NCBI GenBank assembly: GCA_964352475.1
Contig: CAYGSL010000018.1
Span: 16,227 to 80,226 of the forward strand
Length of the DNA stretch: 64,000 bases
Reading direction: 5' to 3'
DNA from: JAUIET01 sp964352475
GTDB lineage: Bacteria; Pseudomonadota; Gammaproteobacteria; Pseudomonadales; JAUIET01
The notes under the pieces are model-generated. The model saw only the letters and a program-made list of their open reading frames with translations, did not search any database and was not told the origin of the DNA. Within the stretch, counting starts at the first letter, position 1. Each line of letters opens with the position of its first letter. Of the stretch, positions 1 to 8,769 are shown one piece after another. Made by a program: the position numbers and the translations under genes.

Positions 1-2031
1 CCACTCTTTTATTTCAGAATCCAGATAGGCCACGCCAAGACTCAGGTACAAGCCGTCCGTTGCTTGCCATTGCAGATCTATTTCTGCGCCATTGATTTCC
101 GATTCGGGAACATTGGTTAAGCCGGAAATATTGCCCACAAAGGTCACTGCCCGATCCTGTTCCTGCTTGTCCTCATAGTCGTAATTGAAAACAGCGGCGT
201 TCAACTGCATGCGACCGTCAAGTAGAGTAGCCTTCAAACCAAGTTCAATTGCGGTAAGCTCTTCTTCCTTGTAGGGGGCCAGCTGCTGTGACGTGTTTGA
301 GTTTGCACCATTAAACCCACCTGATTTGAAGCCCGTAGAGAACGTCAGGTAGGTCAGCACATCGTCGTTAATGGCGAAATCTACGCCGAGTTTACCCATC
401 GTTTTGCTGGTACTGATTGAATCTTCGAATACCGGAAACGCGTCATTGGCATTTGGAGTTCCAGCCAGGAACAATACGAAATTGGGTGTGGACGAGTCAT
501 CGTTAATCGTTCCGCAGTCACCTGGCTGTAGAGTTGCTCCGAACTGGGCGTTAAGGAAGCCGGCGAGGCTGCCATCTTCAGCAACGAAGGTACAACCTCG
601 CCAATCACGTTCTTCGTCGGTGTATCGCAAACCGGCGGTCAGGCGCCACCGCTCGCTAAACTGCCATTCAACATGACCAAACACGGCAAAGGATTCTGTG
701 TCTTGCGTGTATTTGGTATCGAGTTCGCGAATCGGTGTGGCTGCGAACAAACCCACACCAAAAGGAATCGAGCCAAGCCCAAATACAGAATCAGACATGA
801 AGTAGTGGTAGTACTCGTCTACGTCGTCCTTGGAATAGTACAGACCGCCAATCCATGAGAATTCATCGTTGCCGCCACTTAAACGAATTTCCTGTGAGAA
901 AACATTAATTTCTGAGGTATTGATGTTTGAAGAATCGTTGAAGAAGCCACCATCCCAGTCATTGGATTCAACTCGCTCGAATTTGTCAAAACCAGTGGTG
1001 CTGACCAGCGTGACTTCACCAAAGTCCCACTCCAAGCGTGCTGAAGCGCCAAACAACTGGTTATCACGCTTGGGCCGCAAATCAAACACCTCACCGGTAA
1101 GGCTGGTGTAGCTATTCGTCCAGTCTGCCGCTTCGTTATTACCTGTTGAATACCACGGAGGTGTTTCACCGAAATTGGCGCCCCCCGGAATAATATAGTC
1201 TGCCAAGGCCGTGTACGGGCTGCTGAACGGACCTTGTCCGATCAGAGTGCCGTCATAGGCGGTATTTGCCTTGTTGTCTGAGCCATCATCCACGTAGTGG
1301 ATATTTAGCAACAGATTTGCATTTTCGTTTAACTCGAAATCAAACAATGCCCGTATAGCGCTAATGTCTTTTTCACCGAGTTCATCGTCTCTGGTTGTAC
1401 TTTTCTGCCAACCTTCCGTGGATTGTTCAGAGCGAATCGCCAGGCGCGCGTTAACTGAATCTGACAGCGGCCCACTAATAAAGGCTTCAAAATCGAAACT
1501 GCCGTAGTTGCCGATTCCAACAGTCACTCCGCCTTCTACTTCATCGGTTGGCTTATTGCTGACGAAATTAATCTGTCCGGCCGTTGTGTTACGTCCGTAC
1601 AAATCTCCTTGTGGGCCCTTGAGTACTTCCACTCGGGCTACATCAAAGATCGCCCCGCGACTCATCACGGTGTAGGGGATAGCTACTTCATCAAAATACA
1701 GACCAACCGTTGACGAGGCACCCGTCGAATAATCCTGAAAGCCAACTCCTCGAATAGTGTACAAGGGCACACCCGTTGCAGCCGATTCATTGACTGTTAG
1801 CCCTGGTGTAATGACCGCAATGTCTTCCGCCGTTGCAACACCTAGATCGCGAAGCAAATCACCACTAAACGCATTCATGGTAATACCAATATCATTGGCA
1901 CCCTGCTCGCGCTTCTGCGCGGTCACTACCACCTCCTCCAACATCGCAGCCTGAATAGTAGCTGCTTGAGAGATAACGCCCATTGCCAAGAGGGCGGTGC
2001 TGAGTTTCTGTAGTTTGAAACGCGTTTGCAT
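1..2031 (-). CDS. TonB-dependent receptor, C-terminus beyond the window
   Basis: An outer-membrane TonB-dependent receptor for active uptake of an unidentified ligand. The reading frame stays open from an ATG at 2031 down to base 1, giving 677 residues; the last strands of the barrel lie outside the window. The N-terminus has a signal peptide, then the segment EEVVVTAQKREQG and a plug domain with the family-typical VEVLKGPQGDLYGRNTTAGQ. The visible C-terminal part is aromatic-rich beta-barrel sequence such as LGVAYLDSEIKEW. Family members are usually 700-850 residues, so about 50-150 are missing. The AraC-type regulator gene lies upstream on the same strand, and paired direct repeats sit between the two. 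The VVVTAQKRE start is typical of receptors of marine and sphingomonad-type degraders; the substrate cannot be read from sequence. Confidence 0.93.
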   Translation of the reverse strand, partial: MQTRFKLQKLSTALLAMGVISQAATIQAAMLEEVVVTAQKREQGANDIGITMNAFSGDLLRDLGVATAEDIAVITPGLTVNESAATGVPLYTIRGVGFQDYSTGASSTVGLYFDEVAIPYTVMSRGAIFDVARVEVLKGPQGDLYGRNTTAGQINFVSNKPTDEVEGGVTVGIGNYGSFDFEAFISGPLSDSVNARLAIRSEQSTEGWQKSTTRDDELGEKDISAIRALFDFELNENANLLLNIHYVDDGSDNKANTAYDGTLIGQGPFSSPYTALADYIIPGGANFGETPPWYSTGNNEAADWTNSYTSLTGEVFDLRPKRDNQLFGASARLEWDFGEVTLVSTTGFDKFERVESNDWDGGFFNDSSNINTSEINVFSQEIRLSGGNDEFSWIGGLYYSKDDVDEYYHYFMSDSVFGLGSIPFGVGLFAATPIRELDTKYTQDTESFAVFGHVEWQFSERWRLTAGLRYTDEERDWRGCTFVAEDGSLAGFLNAQFGATLQPGDCGTINDDSSTPNFVLFLAGTPNANDAFPVFEDSISTSKTMGKLGVDFAINDDVLTYLTFSTGFKSGGFNGANSNTSQQLAPYKEEELTAIELGLKATLLDGRMQLNAAVFNYDYEDKQEQDRAVTFVGNISGLTNVPESEINGAEIDLQWQATDGLYLSLGVAYLDSEIKEW

Positions 2032-2180
2032 AGTCTATAACTCCGTAGCGCGATGTGCGGTTAATTGATTTATTGTCGTTATCATCGTTTGCACGGCAAG
2101 CCTGAGCGTGGGCGCAAGCGCAGTGTTGCGATGGTTTATAGCGCAATGCGTAGATTAAGCCACTAAGGTATGCTTTCTTG

Positions 2181-2213
2181 TTGACCAAAACGGCCAATGT
2201 ATTGACCAAAACG
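2181..2213 (-). promoter_or_regulatory. Paired direct repeats, probable AraC-type operator of the TonB receptor
   Basis: TTGACCAAAACG occurs twice without mismatch, at 2181-2192 and 2202-2213, with a period of 21 bp, two helical turns. This is the classic layout for an AraC-family activator bound as two tandem subunits. The site is about 150 bp upstream of the receptor start at 2031 and just past the 3' end of the AraC-type gene at 2253. The repeat is seen directly; its role as an operator is inference. Confidence 0.5.
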
Positions 2214-2252
2214 TGATGGAAAGGTCGCTGTGGAAAAGTTAATCAGAAGCGC

Positions 2253-3311
2253 TTACGCGGTGATCAATTTGCGCACTGTGGCTCGGTATTCCTGTGGCGT
2301 ATTGCCCGTCCAGCGCTTGAATGCGCGACTGAATGCACTGAGTTCGGAAAAGCCAACGGCATAGCCTATCTCAGCCAGGCTCATTCGCGTATTGCCCAAA
2401 TAGTGCTTTGCCTGGCGCTCTCTGGCCAGGTTTTTTACTTCCTGGAATGTGTAGCCCTCGTCCTTAAGCCGGCGCCTTAGTGTTCGTGATGACATGGCCA
2501 ACTTATCGGCAATGCAGTCCAGCGTATCAGTTCTGCTCTCGGAAGATTCTTCGCTATGACCCTCGGTACTGATAATCAGCTCTCGGCATACCGTGTCAAC
2601 AAACCCCATATCGCGCGACTCCGCATAAAAATAAGTCTTTAGCGCATTTTGCAGAATCTCAAACAGCAACTCGTTGCCGGTAAATAAGGGCTCCTTCAGA
2701 AAACTGCTGGCGAAAAACAAGCGGTTGTTTTTCTGCTTAAACTTAACCGGGCAATCGAAAAAAGTTTGCAGCTCTTCTACGCCATCTTGACGTTGGTGCT
2801 GGAAGTGGACCTCTGTGATTGGCATTTTTTGCCTGGTGGCCGTATTTAGCGCGTGCACGGTGAATGTCAGCAAGTACTCGTTCAGGTGGCAGGTGGTGGT
2901 GCTATCCACGCCAAGTAACTCGGCGCGAAACACAGAGCGGTCATTACCAAACTCGTACGAGGTGGTTATACCAGTATCTACGTAGCGATCGAAATGGCTG
3001 AGTGTTTTAAGCGCCGCTTCCACGTTTGGTGCAGCCAGCATTGCCAGTACCACCAACGCGCTGGATTCATAATGGAAATGGGTTGCCATGTTGAAGCCGA
3101 GAAGGCTATCCTCGCTGACACTGGCGGCGTGATCGATTAACTCAATTAGTTTTTGAGTTGGCAGGGGCACTGCGTGCTCGGAGTCAGTCACATCGTTCAC
3201 GCCGCAGTGTTCAAACACCGGCGTTGGGTCGATGTTGCAGTCCAGCAGATAATTGCGCACATAAACGATAAAGCGCGGCGACAATTTTGGTGTGAATTCG
3301 ATAGGGTTCAC
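2253..3311 (-). CDS. AraC-family transcriptional regulator (arabinose-binding-domain-like type)
   Basis: A 352-residue AraC/XylS-type regulator. Residues about 20-210 match the layout of the N-terminal domain found in OruR/ArgR-like AraC proteins. Residues about 250-350 form the double helix-turn-helix DNA-binding region, with SSRTLRRRLKDEGYTFQEVK and the signature IGYAVGFSELSAFSRAFKRW. It is divergent from the amidase/malonate-transporter operon (79-bp gap) and upstream of the TonB receptor on its own strand, so either could be its target. The 21-bp-spaced repeats at 2181-2213 favour the receptor. The effector is unknown. Confidence 0.9.
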   Translation of the reverse strand: MNPIEFTPKLSPRFIVYVRNYLLDCNIDPTPVFEHCGVNDVTDSEHAVPLPTQKLIELIDHAASVSEDSLLGFNMATHFHYESSALVVLAMLAAPNVEAALKTLSHFDRYVDTGITTSYEFGNDRSVFRAELLGVDSTTTCHLNEYLLTFTVHALNTATRQKMPITEVHFQHQRQDGVEELQTFFDCPVKFKQKNNRLFFASSFLKEPLFTGNELLFEILQNALKTYFYAESRDMGFVDTVCRELIISTEGHSEESSESRTDTLDCIADKLAMSSRTLRRRLKDEGYTFQEVKNLARERQAKHYLGNTRMSLAEIGYAVGFSELSAFSRAFKRWTGNTPQEYRATVRKLITA

Positions 3312-3390
3312 GCACGGCCTGAGTAGCGGCTAAAAGCAGTGCTCAGTCTAAGATGATCTTCTCGTCGGCACAAACGCAAGAGGATTTTTT

Positions 3391-4950
3391 GTGTCAGAAA
3401 ACAATTTAAAGCGTAGAGACGTGTTACGAAGTACCGCGGTGCTGGCTGCCGCCGGTGCCCTGAGTACGCGTGCGCTTGGTGCGACCGCATTGGCTAAGCC
3501 GGCCAGAATTCGTGAGAATCCAATGTACTGGACCGCTTTGCGATTATCACAGGCGATAATGAAGCGGGAAGTCTCATGCGAGGAAGTGATGGCGGCTCAT
3601 CTTGCACTGCGTGAGTCATTGAATCCAACGTTCAACGCACTGGTATCGCTGGCAGATCCCGAGCGCTTGTTAACCCAGGCAAAAGAGTATGACGCAGAGT
3701 TAGCGCGCGGTGAATATCGTGGCTGGATGCATGGCTTTCCCGTTACCATTAAGGATCTGGCCGATGCAAAAGGTTTTGTGACCAGTAACGGCTCACCTAT
3801 TTTTCGCGACAACGTTGCACAAGACGATTCCATTCATATTGCCCGTATGAAGCAGGCCGGAGTAATCGTTACAGGAAAAAGTAACGTACCCGAGTTTGGC
3901 TTGGGCTCGCAAAGCTACAACACCGTGTTCGGCGTGACAAAAAATGCCTATGACGGCAAAAGCACAGCGGGTGGCAGCAGTGGTGGGGCAGCCGCAGCCC
4001 TTGCGCTGAGATTGCAACCAGTCGCAGACGGAAGTGATTTTATGGGCTCGCTGCGTAACCCCGCGGGATACAACAATGTGATTGGGTTCAGGCCCACACC
4101 GGGTCTTGTGCCACTGTCTCGATCGTTTATTGAAGAGTTGCCCTGCAACGGACCAATGGCTCGCAATGTAAGCGATACAGCGCGCTTGCTGGCCACCATG
4201 GCTGGCCATGATGCGCGCTCACCCAGTTCGCTCCCAATGGATAACGCTCAATTTGAAAAACCGTTGGACCGGGATTTCAAAGGTGCGCGAATCGGCTGGC
4301 TAGGTGATTTCTCGGGCTATCTTGCCATGGAAGAGGGTGTCATCGAGCTGTCTGAAAAGGCCTTGTCGAACTTCGAAGCGGTAGGAGCGAGGGTAGAGCC
4401 TGCGACCGTGGATTTCTCCATGCCAGAGTTATGGCAGATCTGGCTGGTGTTCCGCCACTGGTTGAATCGGGGCAAATTGGGCGAGTTGTATGAGAACGAA
4501 GAGTTACGTAAGCAGCTTAAGCCAGAAGCCACGTGGGAGGCAGAAGGCGCGTCTGATCTTACGGCTCTGGACATTTACGCCGCCTCTGCCGGACGCGCAC
4601 GCTGGTATGCAGCACTGCAGAAGGCGTTTGAACGATACGATTTCCTGGTATTGCCTACTGCGCAGGTTTTTCCTTTTGATGCCAGCATCCATTGGCCTAA
4701 AACCATTGCTGGAAGAACCATGGACACCTACCACCGCTGGATGGAAGTGGTTATTCCCGGCACCCTGGCAGGTTGCCCTGTCATCAACGTGCCAGCCGGT
4801 TTCAACGCTAACGGATTGCCAATGGGATTGCAGATCATAGGGCCAAGGTACAGGGACTTCTCTGTATTGCAAATCGCCTATGCCTATGAGCAGGCTGCGC
4901 GCTGGAATATTGATGTACTACCCAATTCACTCACAGGGAAGAACACATGA
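3391..4950 (+). CDS. Amidase-signature hydrolase with Tat signal
   Basis: A 519-residue amidase-signature enzyme that should hydrolyse a carboxamide to an acid and ammonia or an amine. The Ser-cisSer-Lys triad is visible: Lys at about 121 (TIKDLADAKG), the GGSSGG loop at about 194-199, and the nucleophile Ser at about 220 in GSLRNPA. The start is GTG at 3391, with AGAGGA just upstream. The first 30 residues hold KRRDVLR and a hydrophobic stretch ending STRALGA, a twin-arginine export signal, so the enzyme probably acts in the periplasm. Its stop overlaps the madL start by 4 bp, linking it to malonate uptake. Known relatives include malonamidase, but the substrate (a malonamate or other malonyl amide) is inference. 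Confidence 0.9.
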   Translation: MSENNLKRRDVLRSTAVLAAAGALSTRALGATALAKPARIRENPMYWTALRLSQAIMKREVSCEEVMAAHLALRESLNPTFNALVSLADPERLLTQAKEYDAELARGEYRGWMHGFPVTIKDLADAKGFVTSNGSPIFRDNVAQDDSIHIARMKQAGVIVTGKSNVPEFGLGSQSYNTVFGVTKNAYDGKSTAGGSSGGAAAALALRLQPVADGSDFMGSLRNPAGYNNVIGFRPTPGLVPLSRSFIEELPCNGPMARNVSDTARLLATMAGHDARSPSSLPMDNAQFEKPLDRDFKGARIGWLGDFSGYLAMEEGVIELSEKALSNFEAVGARVEPATVDFSMPELWQIWLVFRHWLNRGKLGELYENEELRKQLKPEATWEAEGASDLTALDIYAASAGRARWYAALQKAFERYDFLVLPTAQVFPFDASIHWPKTIAGRTMDTYHRWMEVVIPGTLAGCPVINVPAGFNANGLPMGLQIIGPRYRDFSVLQIAYAYEQAARWNIDVLPNSLTGKNT

Positions 4951-5333
4951 TTGTTTACGGTGTTGCCTTGCTCAGCGCATGTTTGCTATTGGGCACAATT
5001 ACAGGAAAGCTGATTGGCGAGCTGATAGGTATTAGTGCGAACGTGGGCGGAGTTGGCATTGCGATGCTGGCTTTGATACTCATTCACAACGCCAGTGGCA
5101 GAAAGTTTGAGCTAAGCCCTGAAACGTCCAAAGGCATTACATTCTGGAGTGCAATGTACATTCCAATAGTGATTGCCATGGCGGCTAAACAGAATGTATT
5201 TGCAGCCATTAACAGCGGTTGGGTGTCGGTACTGGCTGGCGTGCTGGCTGTACTTCTGTCATTTGCGATGGTTCCAGTGCTGTCGCGTATCGGTAAGAAT
5301 CGTTTGTCGCTTGATGAAGAAGTTGAGCAATGA
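4947..5333 (+). CDS. madL: Malonate transporter subunit MadL
   Basis: A small integral membrane protein of 128 residues with about four hydrophobic helices, matching the MadL subunit of the two-component sodium:malonate symporter first described in Malonomonas rubra. The opening GVALLSACLLLGTITGKLIG and the central NVGGVGIAMLAL are family-typical. It overlaps the amidase by 4 bp and madM by 4 bp (ATGA at both joints), so the three genes should be translated together. No malonate decarboxylase genes are present in the window, so malonate must be used by enzymes encoded elsewhere, or the transporter serves a malonate analogue. Confidence 0.93.
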   Translation: MIVYGVALLSACLLLGTITGKLIGELIGISANVGGVGIAMLALILIHNASGRKFELSPETSKGITFWSAMYIPIVIAMAAKQNVFAAINSGWVSVLAGVLAVLLSFAMVPVLSRIGKNRLSLDEEVEQ

Positions 5334-6094
5334 TGGACGCAATCGTTAGCGAAGTATTCGCGAAGAACTCCATAATTGTCGCGTTCGTCTTTGTAGGTGT
5401 GGTCACCTGGATTTCTTACTACGCGTCCAACAAGCTATCGAATGGACGGTTCCACGGTTCGGCAATTGCGATTATTTTGGGCCTGGTGCTGGCCTATATA
5501 GCGGGCGCGGCTACTGGTGGTAACAAAGGTGTTGCCGATATCAGTTTATTGGCAGGTGTTGGTGTTCTTGGCGGTGCAATGTTTCGCGACTTTGCGATTG
5601 TGGCAACAGCGTATGGTGCAGATCTGCGCGAGATAAAACGCTCAGGGTTCGTTGGTGTTCTTTCTATAATTCTCGGCGTTGTGTTGTCTTTTGTGATTGG
5701 TGCAGTAGTGGCGTTGGCATTTGGTTACACTGACAGTGTGTCTATTAGCACCATCGGTGCAGGAGCGGCGACTTATATAGTAGGACCTGTGACGGGAACG
5801 GCTTTGAATGCAAGTTCCGAAGTGATCGCACTGAGCGTTGGTGCCGGCCTGATTAAATCGGTGCTTGTGATGGTGGGTACGCCTTTCGTTGCACCACTGA
5901 TTGGCTTGAACAACCCGCACTCAGCCATGATTTACGGCGGCTTGATGGGCACTACAAGTGGCGTAGCCGGTGGTCTTGCGGCAACAGATCCTAAGCTAGT
6001 ACCTTACGGAGCCATGACAGCAACTTTTTACACTGGCGTTGGCTGCTTATTAGCGCCATCTGTTTTATTCCTTATCGTTGATGCCTTAATGTAG
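5330..6094 (+). CDS. madM: Malonate transporter subunit MadM
   Basis: A 254-residue polytopic membrane protein, the larger partner of MadL. Hydrophobic helices run through the whole chain, with the conserved glycine-rich stretch ISLLAGVGVLGGAMFRDFAI at about residues 70-89 and GGLMGTTSGVAGGLAATDPK near the end. Length and order (madL then madM) match the known pair, and the start lies within the stop of madL. With the exported amidase it suggests periplasmic release of a malonate-like acid followed by import; this link is inferred from gene order. Confidence 0.93.
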   Translation: MMDAIVSEVFAKNSIIVAFVFVGVVTWISYYASNKLSNGRFHGSAIAIILGLVLAYIAGAATGGNKGVADISLLAGVGVLGGAMFRDFAIVATAYGADLREIKRSGFVGVLSIILGVVLSFVIGAVVALAFGYTDSVSISTIGAGAATYIVGPVTGTALNASSEVIALSVGAGLIKSVLVMVGTPFVAPLIGLNNPHSAMIYGGLMGTTSGVAGGLAATDPKLVPYGAMTATFYTGVGCLLAPSVLFLIVDALM

Positions 6095-6156
6095 CCAGAT
6101 ATCGCGCGTGTAATTATTTGATATCAGTAAACCGAGTTAATTCAGAGAGGACGACC

Positions 6157-6966
6157 ATGACAATGAAGGTAAACCTTGATGGCCGTGTTGCAATTGTAAC
6201 GGGTTCCGGGCAGGGAATTGGCGAGGGTATCGCCAAGGTGTTTGCGCAATCCGGTGCAAAAGTAGTGGTGGCAACACGGACGGCTGAAAACGGCCAGCAA
6301 ACCGTGGACGACATTACTGCCGCTGGTGGTGAAGCTTTGCTGGTGCAATGTGATGTAGGGCAAAGATCCGAGATTGAAAATCTGGTTGGTACCACCATCG
6401 AAAAGTGGGGCCGACTGGACATCGCTATTCACAATGCGGCGATCTTCCCCATGCACAGTGTTGCTGACATGCCCGATGAGGTGTTGGACCAGACCTTGGC
6501 GGTTAACATGAAAGCCGGGTTCTGGTTGACTCAGGAATCATTGCCGTGTTTCCGAAAGCAGGGAGGTGGCCGCATTATCTTGACTTCATCCGTGACTGGC
6601 CCGACAGTGGCCATGCCAGGTACCTCCAATTACGCCGCTTCAAAAGGAGGCATGAACGCGTTTATTCGAACGGCGGCGCTGGAGCTTGCGCGAGAAAACA
6701 TTACCATCAATGGTGTTGAACCCGGTTACATCATGACCCAGGCTATGGGCATTCTGGCCGATGAAGAAGAACTCAAGGAAATGGCATCATTGATCCCCAA
6801 AGGCGAAATAGGCAAGCCCGAAGACATTGCTTACACCATGCTGTTTTTGGCCAGCGACGAGGCCTCGTACATTACCGGGCAGACCATCATTGTTGACGGC
6901 GGTTCCACCCTGCCGGAAAGTCCGGTGGTGCTGCGGGCATTCTACGAAGAACAGGGCCAGGCTTAA
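6157..6966 (+). CDS. Short-chain dehydrogenase/reductase
   Basis: A classical SDR oxidoreductase of 269 residues using NAD(H) or NADP(H). Visible motifs are the cofactor loop TGSGQGIG at about 15-22, HNAA at about 90, the catalytic Ser in SSVTG, YAASKGG with the catalytic Tyr and Lys, and the C-terminal ITGQTIIVDGG. I chose ATG 6157 because AGAGAGGA precedes it; a longer frame from TTG 6118 lacks such a site. It follows madM by 62 bp and precedes the next gene by 14 bp, so it belongs to the amidase/malonate operon. It may oxidise or reduce an intermediate of that pathway; the substrate cannot be told from sequence. Confidence 0.92.
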   Translation: MTMKVNLDGRVAIVTGSGQGIGEGIAKVFAQSGAKVVVATRTAENGQQTVDDITAAGGEALLVQCDVGQRSEIENLVGTTIEKWGRLDIAIHNAAIFPMHSVADMPDEVLDQTLAVNMKAGFWLTQESLPCFRKQGGGRIILTSSVTGPTVAMPGTSNYAASKGGMNAFIRTAALELARENITINGVEPGYIMTQAMGILADEEELKEMASLIPKGEIGKPEDIAYTMLFLASDEASYITGQTIIVDGGSTLPESPVVLRAFYEEQGQA

Positions 6967-6980
6967 GCGAGGTACCACAC

Positions 6981-8144
6981 ATGAGTGGATCGATAGGGCC
7001 ACTGCTACCCTCTGACGAACAGTTTAATCATCAGGTGGTAGAGACCTTTGCAAGTGTTGGCCAGAGTGACCCTGCCTGGGCTGAAAAAGTGTGCGGCATG
7101 GCAGCAGCCATTGACGGGTCCTTACAAATTGCGTTTGGATTTGGTAAGTACACCAATCGCAATGTCGTTGACGCGTACGCAGGTATTGCGCGAGGCAAGG
7201 AACAGTGGGTTGTGCGCAGCAGTCGTGCGCTCAGCTCAGATACCGACAGCGTAAATGCCGGGCCAATCAAATACGAAATATTGGAACCCTTAAACAAAAT
7301 TCGTGTATCTCTGGCGCCGAATGATCAGCAGGCGATTGCATTTGATATTGTCTTTGCGGCGGCTGCAGCTTGCGTCGTTGAGGAGAGGGAAGATCGGCGC
7401 GATATGCATGGATATCGCAAAGCGACAGATCAAATACGTTACCACCAAACCGGAACTGCCACAGGCTGGTTGGAAATTGCTGGCGTACGAACAGAGATCA
7501 AACCCTCTGAGTGGGTGTCAACGCGAGATAAGTCCTGGGGCATTCGACCGTCAGTGGGAATGCCGGCTGCTGACATGGAGCCTGATTTTCATCAGCACAT
7601 TCCCAAAGCTCTGGCGATATGGAACCCGATTCTTTTCTTTCGCGAAGACGGCAGTCATTACGCGTTTCATCACTATTACCTGCAGTTTTCAGGCGAAGGG
7701 TTTTTGCATCAAAAAGTTCAAGGTGGCATTGAGAACGATGGTGGACAAACCGAGTCTATTGTTGGTATGACGCCATCGTTGCGTTTTGCGTCTCCGAACA
7801 AACGTCTTCAGGGAGGCGAGTTTCTTTTTCAGATGCGCGATGGCAGTGAACGTCTGATGACTTTTGAAAAATTGTCTGAAACGGGTTTTTATCTCGGTGC
7901 AGGCCACTATCATGGCGGTGACGGTCATCATCATGGCAGTTGGCGAGGCGAGCAGTTTGTGGATAGCGATCACGTGCATGACGCCGCTGCTGCTGATGTG
8001 CTGGAACGCTACTCGCAATTTAGAGATTGTATGATTAAAGTGCGTGACCCGGCTGGTGGTGGTGTTGGCTATGGAAACTGCCAGACCTATGTACACGGCG
8101 CGTGGCCTGAATTCGGCCTGGACGGTTCAGAGCCGTCTTATTGA
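6981..8144 (+). CDS. Conserved protein resembling DUF7064/7065 (CrtC/AttH-like fold), His-rich loop
   Basis: A 387-residue soluble protein with no signal peptide. The central STRDKSWGIRP and the tryptophan-rich layout resemble the DUF7064/DUF7065 proteins, thought to share a two-domain lipocalin-like fold with CrtC/AttH-type proteins. I recognise the pattern, not a defined activity. The C-terminal third has a striking histidine-rich loop at about residues 308-336, starting GHYHGGDGHHHG, which could bind a metal. It sits between the SDR gene (14-bp gap) and the HD-domain gene (10-bp gap), so the three are probably co-expressed. Homologues in other bacteria often sit beside SDR and CoA-dependent catabolic genes; function is unassigned. 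Confidence 0.7.
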   Translation: MSGSIGPLLPSDEQFNHQVVETFASVGQSDPAWAEKVCGMAAAIDGSLQIAFGFGKYTNRNVVDAYAGIARGKEQWVVRSSRALSSDTDSVNAGPIKYEILEPLNKIRVSLAPNDQQAIAFDIVFAAAAACVVEEREDRRDMHGYRKATDQIRYHQTGTATGWLEIAGVRTEIKPSEWVSTRDKSWGIRPSVGMPAADMEPDFHQHIPKALAIWNPILFFREDGSHYAFHHYYLQFSGEGFLHQKVQGGIENDGGQTESIVGMTPSLRFASPNKRLQGGEFLFQMRDGSERLMTFEKLSETGFYLGAGHYHGGDGHHHGSWRGEQFVDSDHVHDAAAADVLERYSQFRDCMIKVRDPAGGGVGYGNCQTYVHGAWPEFGLDGSEPSY

Positions 8145-8154
8145 GGACCTCACT

Positions 8155-8754
8155 ATGAGCAAAGTTGTTTCATTTACCCAAATGAAGGATGGCAGCAAGG
8201 AAGACTATTTGTTGTTGCACGAATTCGAAGCCGACTACCATTCTCAGACCGCTGAGCGAATACTGGAAGAACTGCACCGTCACGGTGAGAACACACTGGA
8301 GGGCTACCGCGTAACCCGACTGGAGCACGCCTTGCAGTCGGCAACGCGAGCCGAGGCCGATGGCGCTGACCTCGACTGGATTGTTGGCGCATTATTGCAC
8401 GACATAGGCGACGGCCTTGCTCCACAAAATCACGATCGATTTGCTGCCGAGGTAATTCGCCCGTTCGTTCGCTGGGATGTTAGTTGGGTGGTTGAACACC
8501 ACGGAATTTTTCAGATGATTTATTACGCCCATCACTATGGCTGGGATCGTAACGCCAGAGATGAATTCAGCGACCACCCATGTTTTATTTCTTGCGAAAC
8601 GTTCTGTGAGCGCTGGGACCAGGCGTCATTTGATCCGGATTTTGTCAGCAAAGACCTTGAATACTTCGCTCCGATGGTGCGTGAAGTATTTTCACGCAAG
8701 GCGTATGCAGCCGATGTATTGCAAGAAGGCGTGGTTACCTCGCTGCGGGCATAG
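8155..8754 (+). CDS. HD-domain protein, possible PhnZ/TmpB-type diiron oxygenase
   Basis: A 199-residue HD-superfamily protein. Candidate metal ligands are His58 (RLEHALQ), His82-Asp83 (LLHDIGD), His93 (QNHDRF), His115/116 (VEHHG) and Asp155 (RWDQASFDP). The last of these, with YYAHHYGWDRNAR, marks the small HD family that includes PhnZ- and TmpB-like mixed-valent diiron oxygenases acting on hydroxyphosphonates. I cannot tell an oxygenase from a phosphohydrolase by eye, and the spacing of the middle histidines differs from what I recall for PhnZ. The start at 8155 follows GAGGA; an upstream frame into the previous gene has no such site. It is the last gene of the operon and converges on the IorB-like gene. 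Confidence 0.75.
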   Translation: MSKVVSFTQMKDGSKEDYLLLHEFEADYHSQTAERILEELHRHGENTLEGYRVTRLEHALQSATRAEADGADLDWIVGALLHDIGDGLAPQNHDRFAAEVIRPFVRWDVSWVVEHHGIFQMIYYAHHYGWDRNARDEFSDHPCFISCETFCERWDQASFDPDFVSKDLEYFAPMVREVFSRKAYAADVLQEGVVTSLRA

Positions 8755-8769
8755 CTTTGTGCAAGTGTG

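Noticed and set aside
381..1520. Several short frames of 60-100 residues on both strands inside the first 2 kb
   Set aside because: They overlap the open frame of the TonB receptor, which runs unbroken from 2031 to base 1 and carries clear family motifs.
6118..6156. N-terminal extension of the SDR gene from TTG
   Set aside because: No ribosome-binding site, and the ATG at 6157 has a good one and gives the usual family start.
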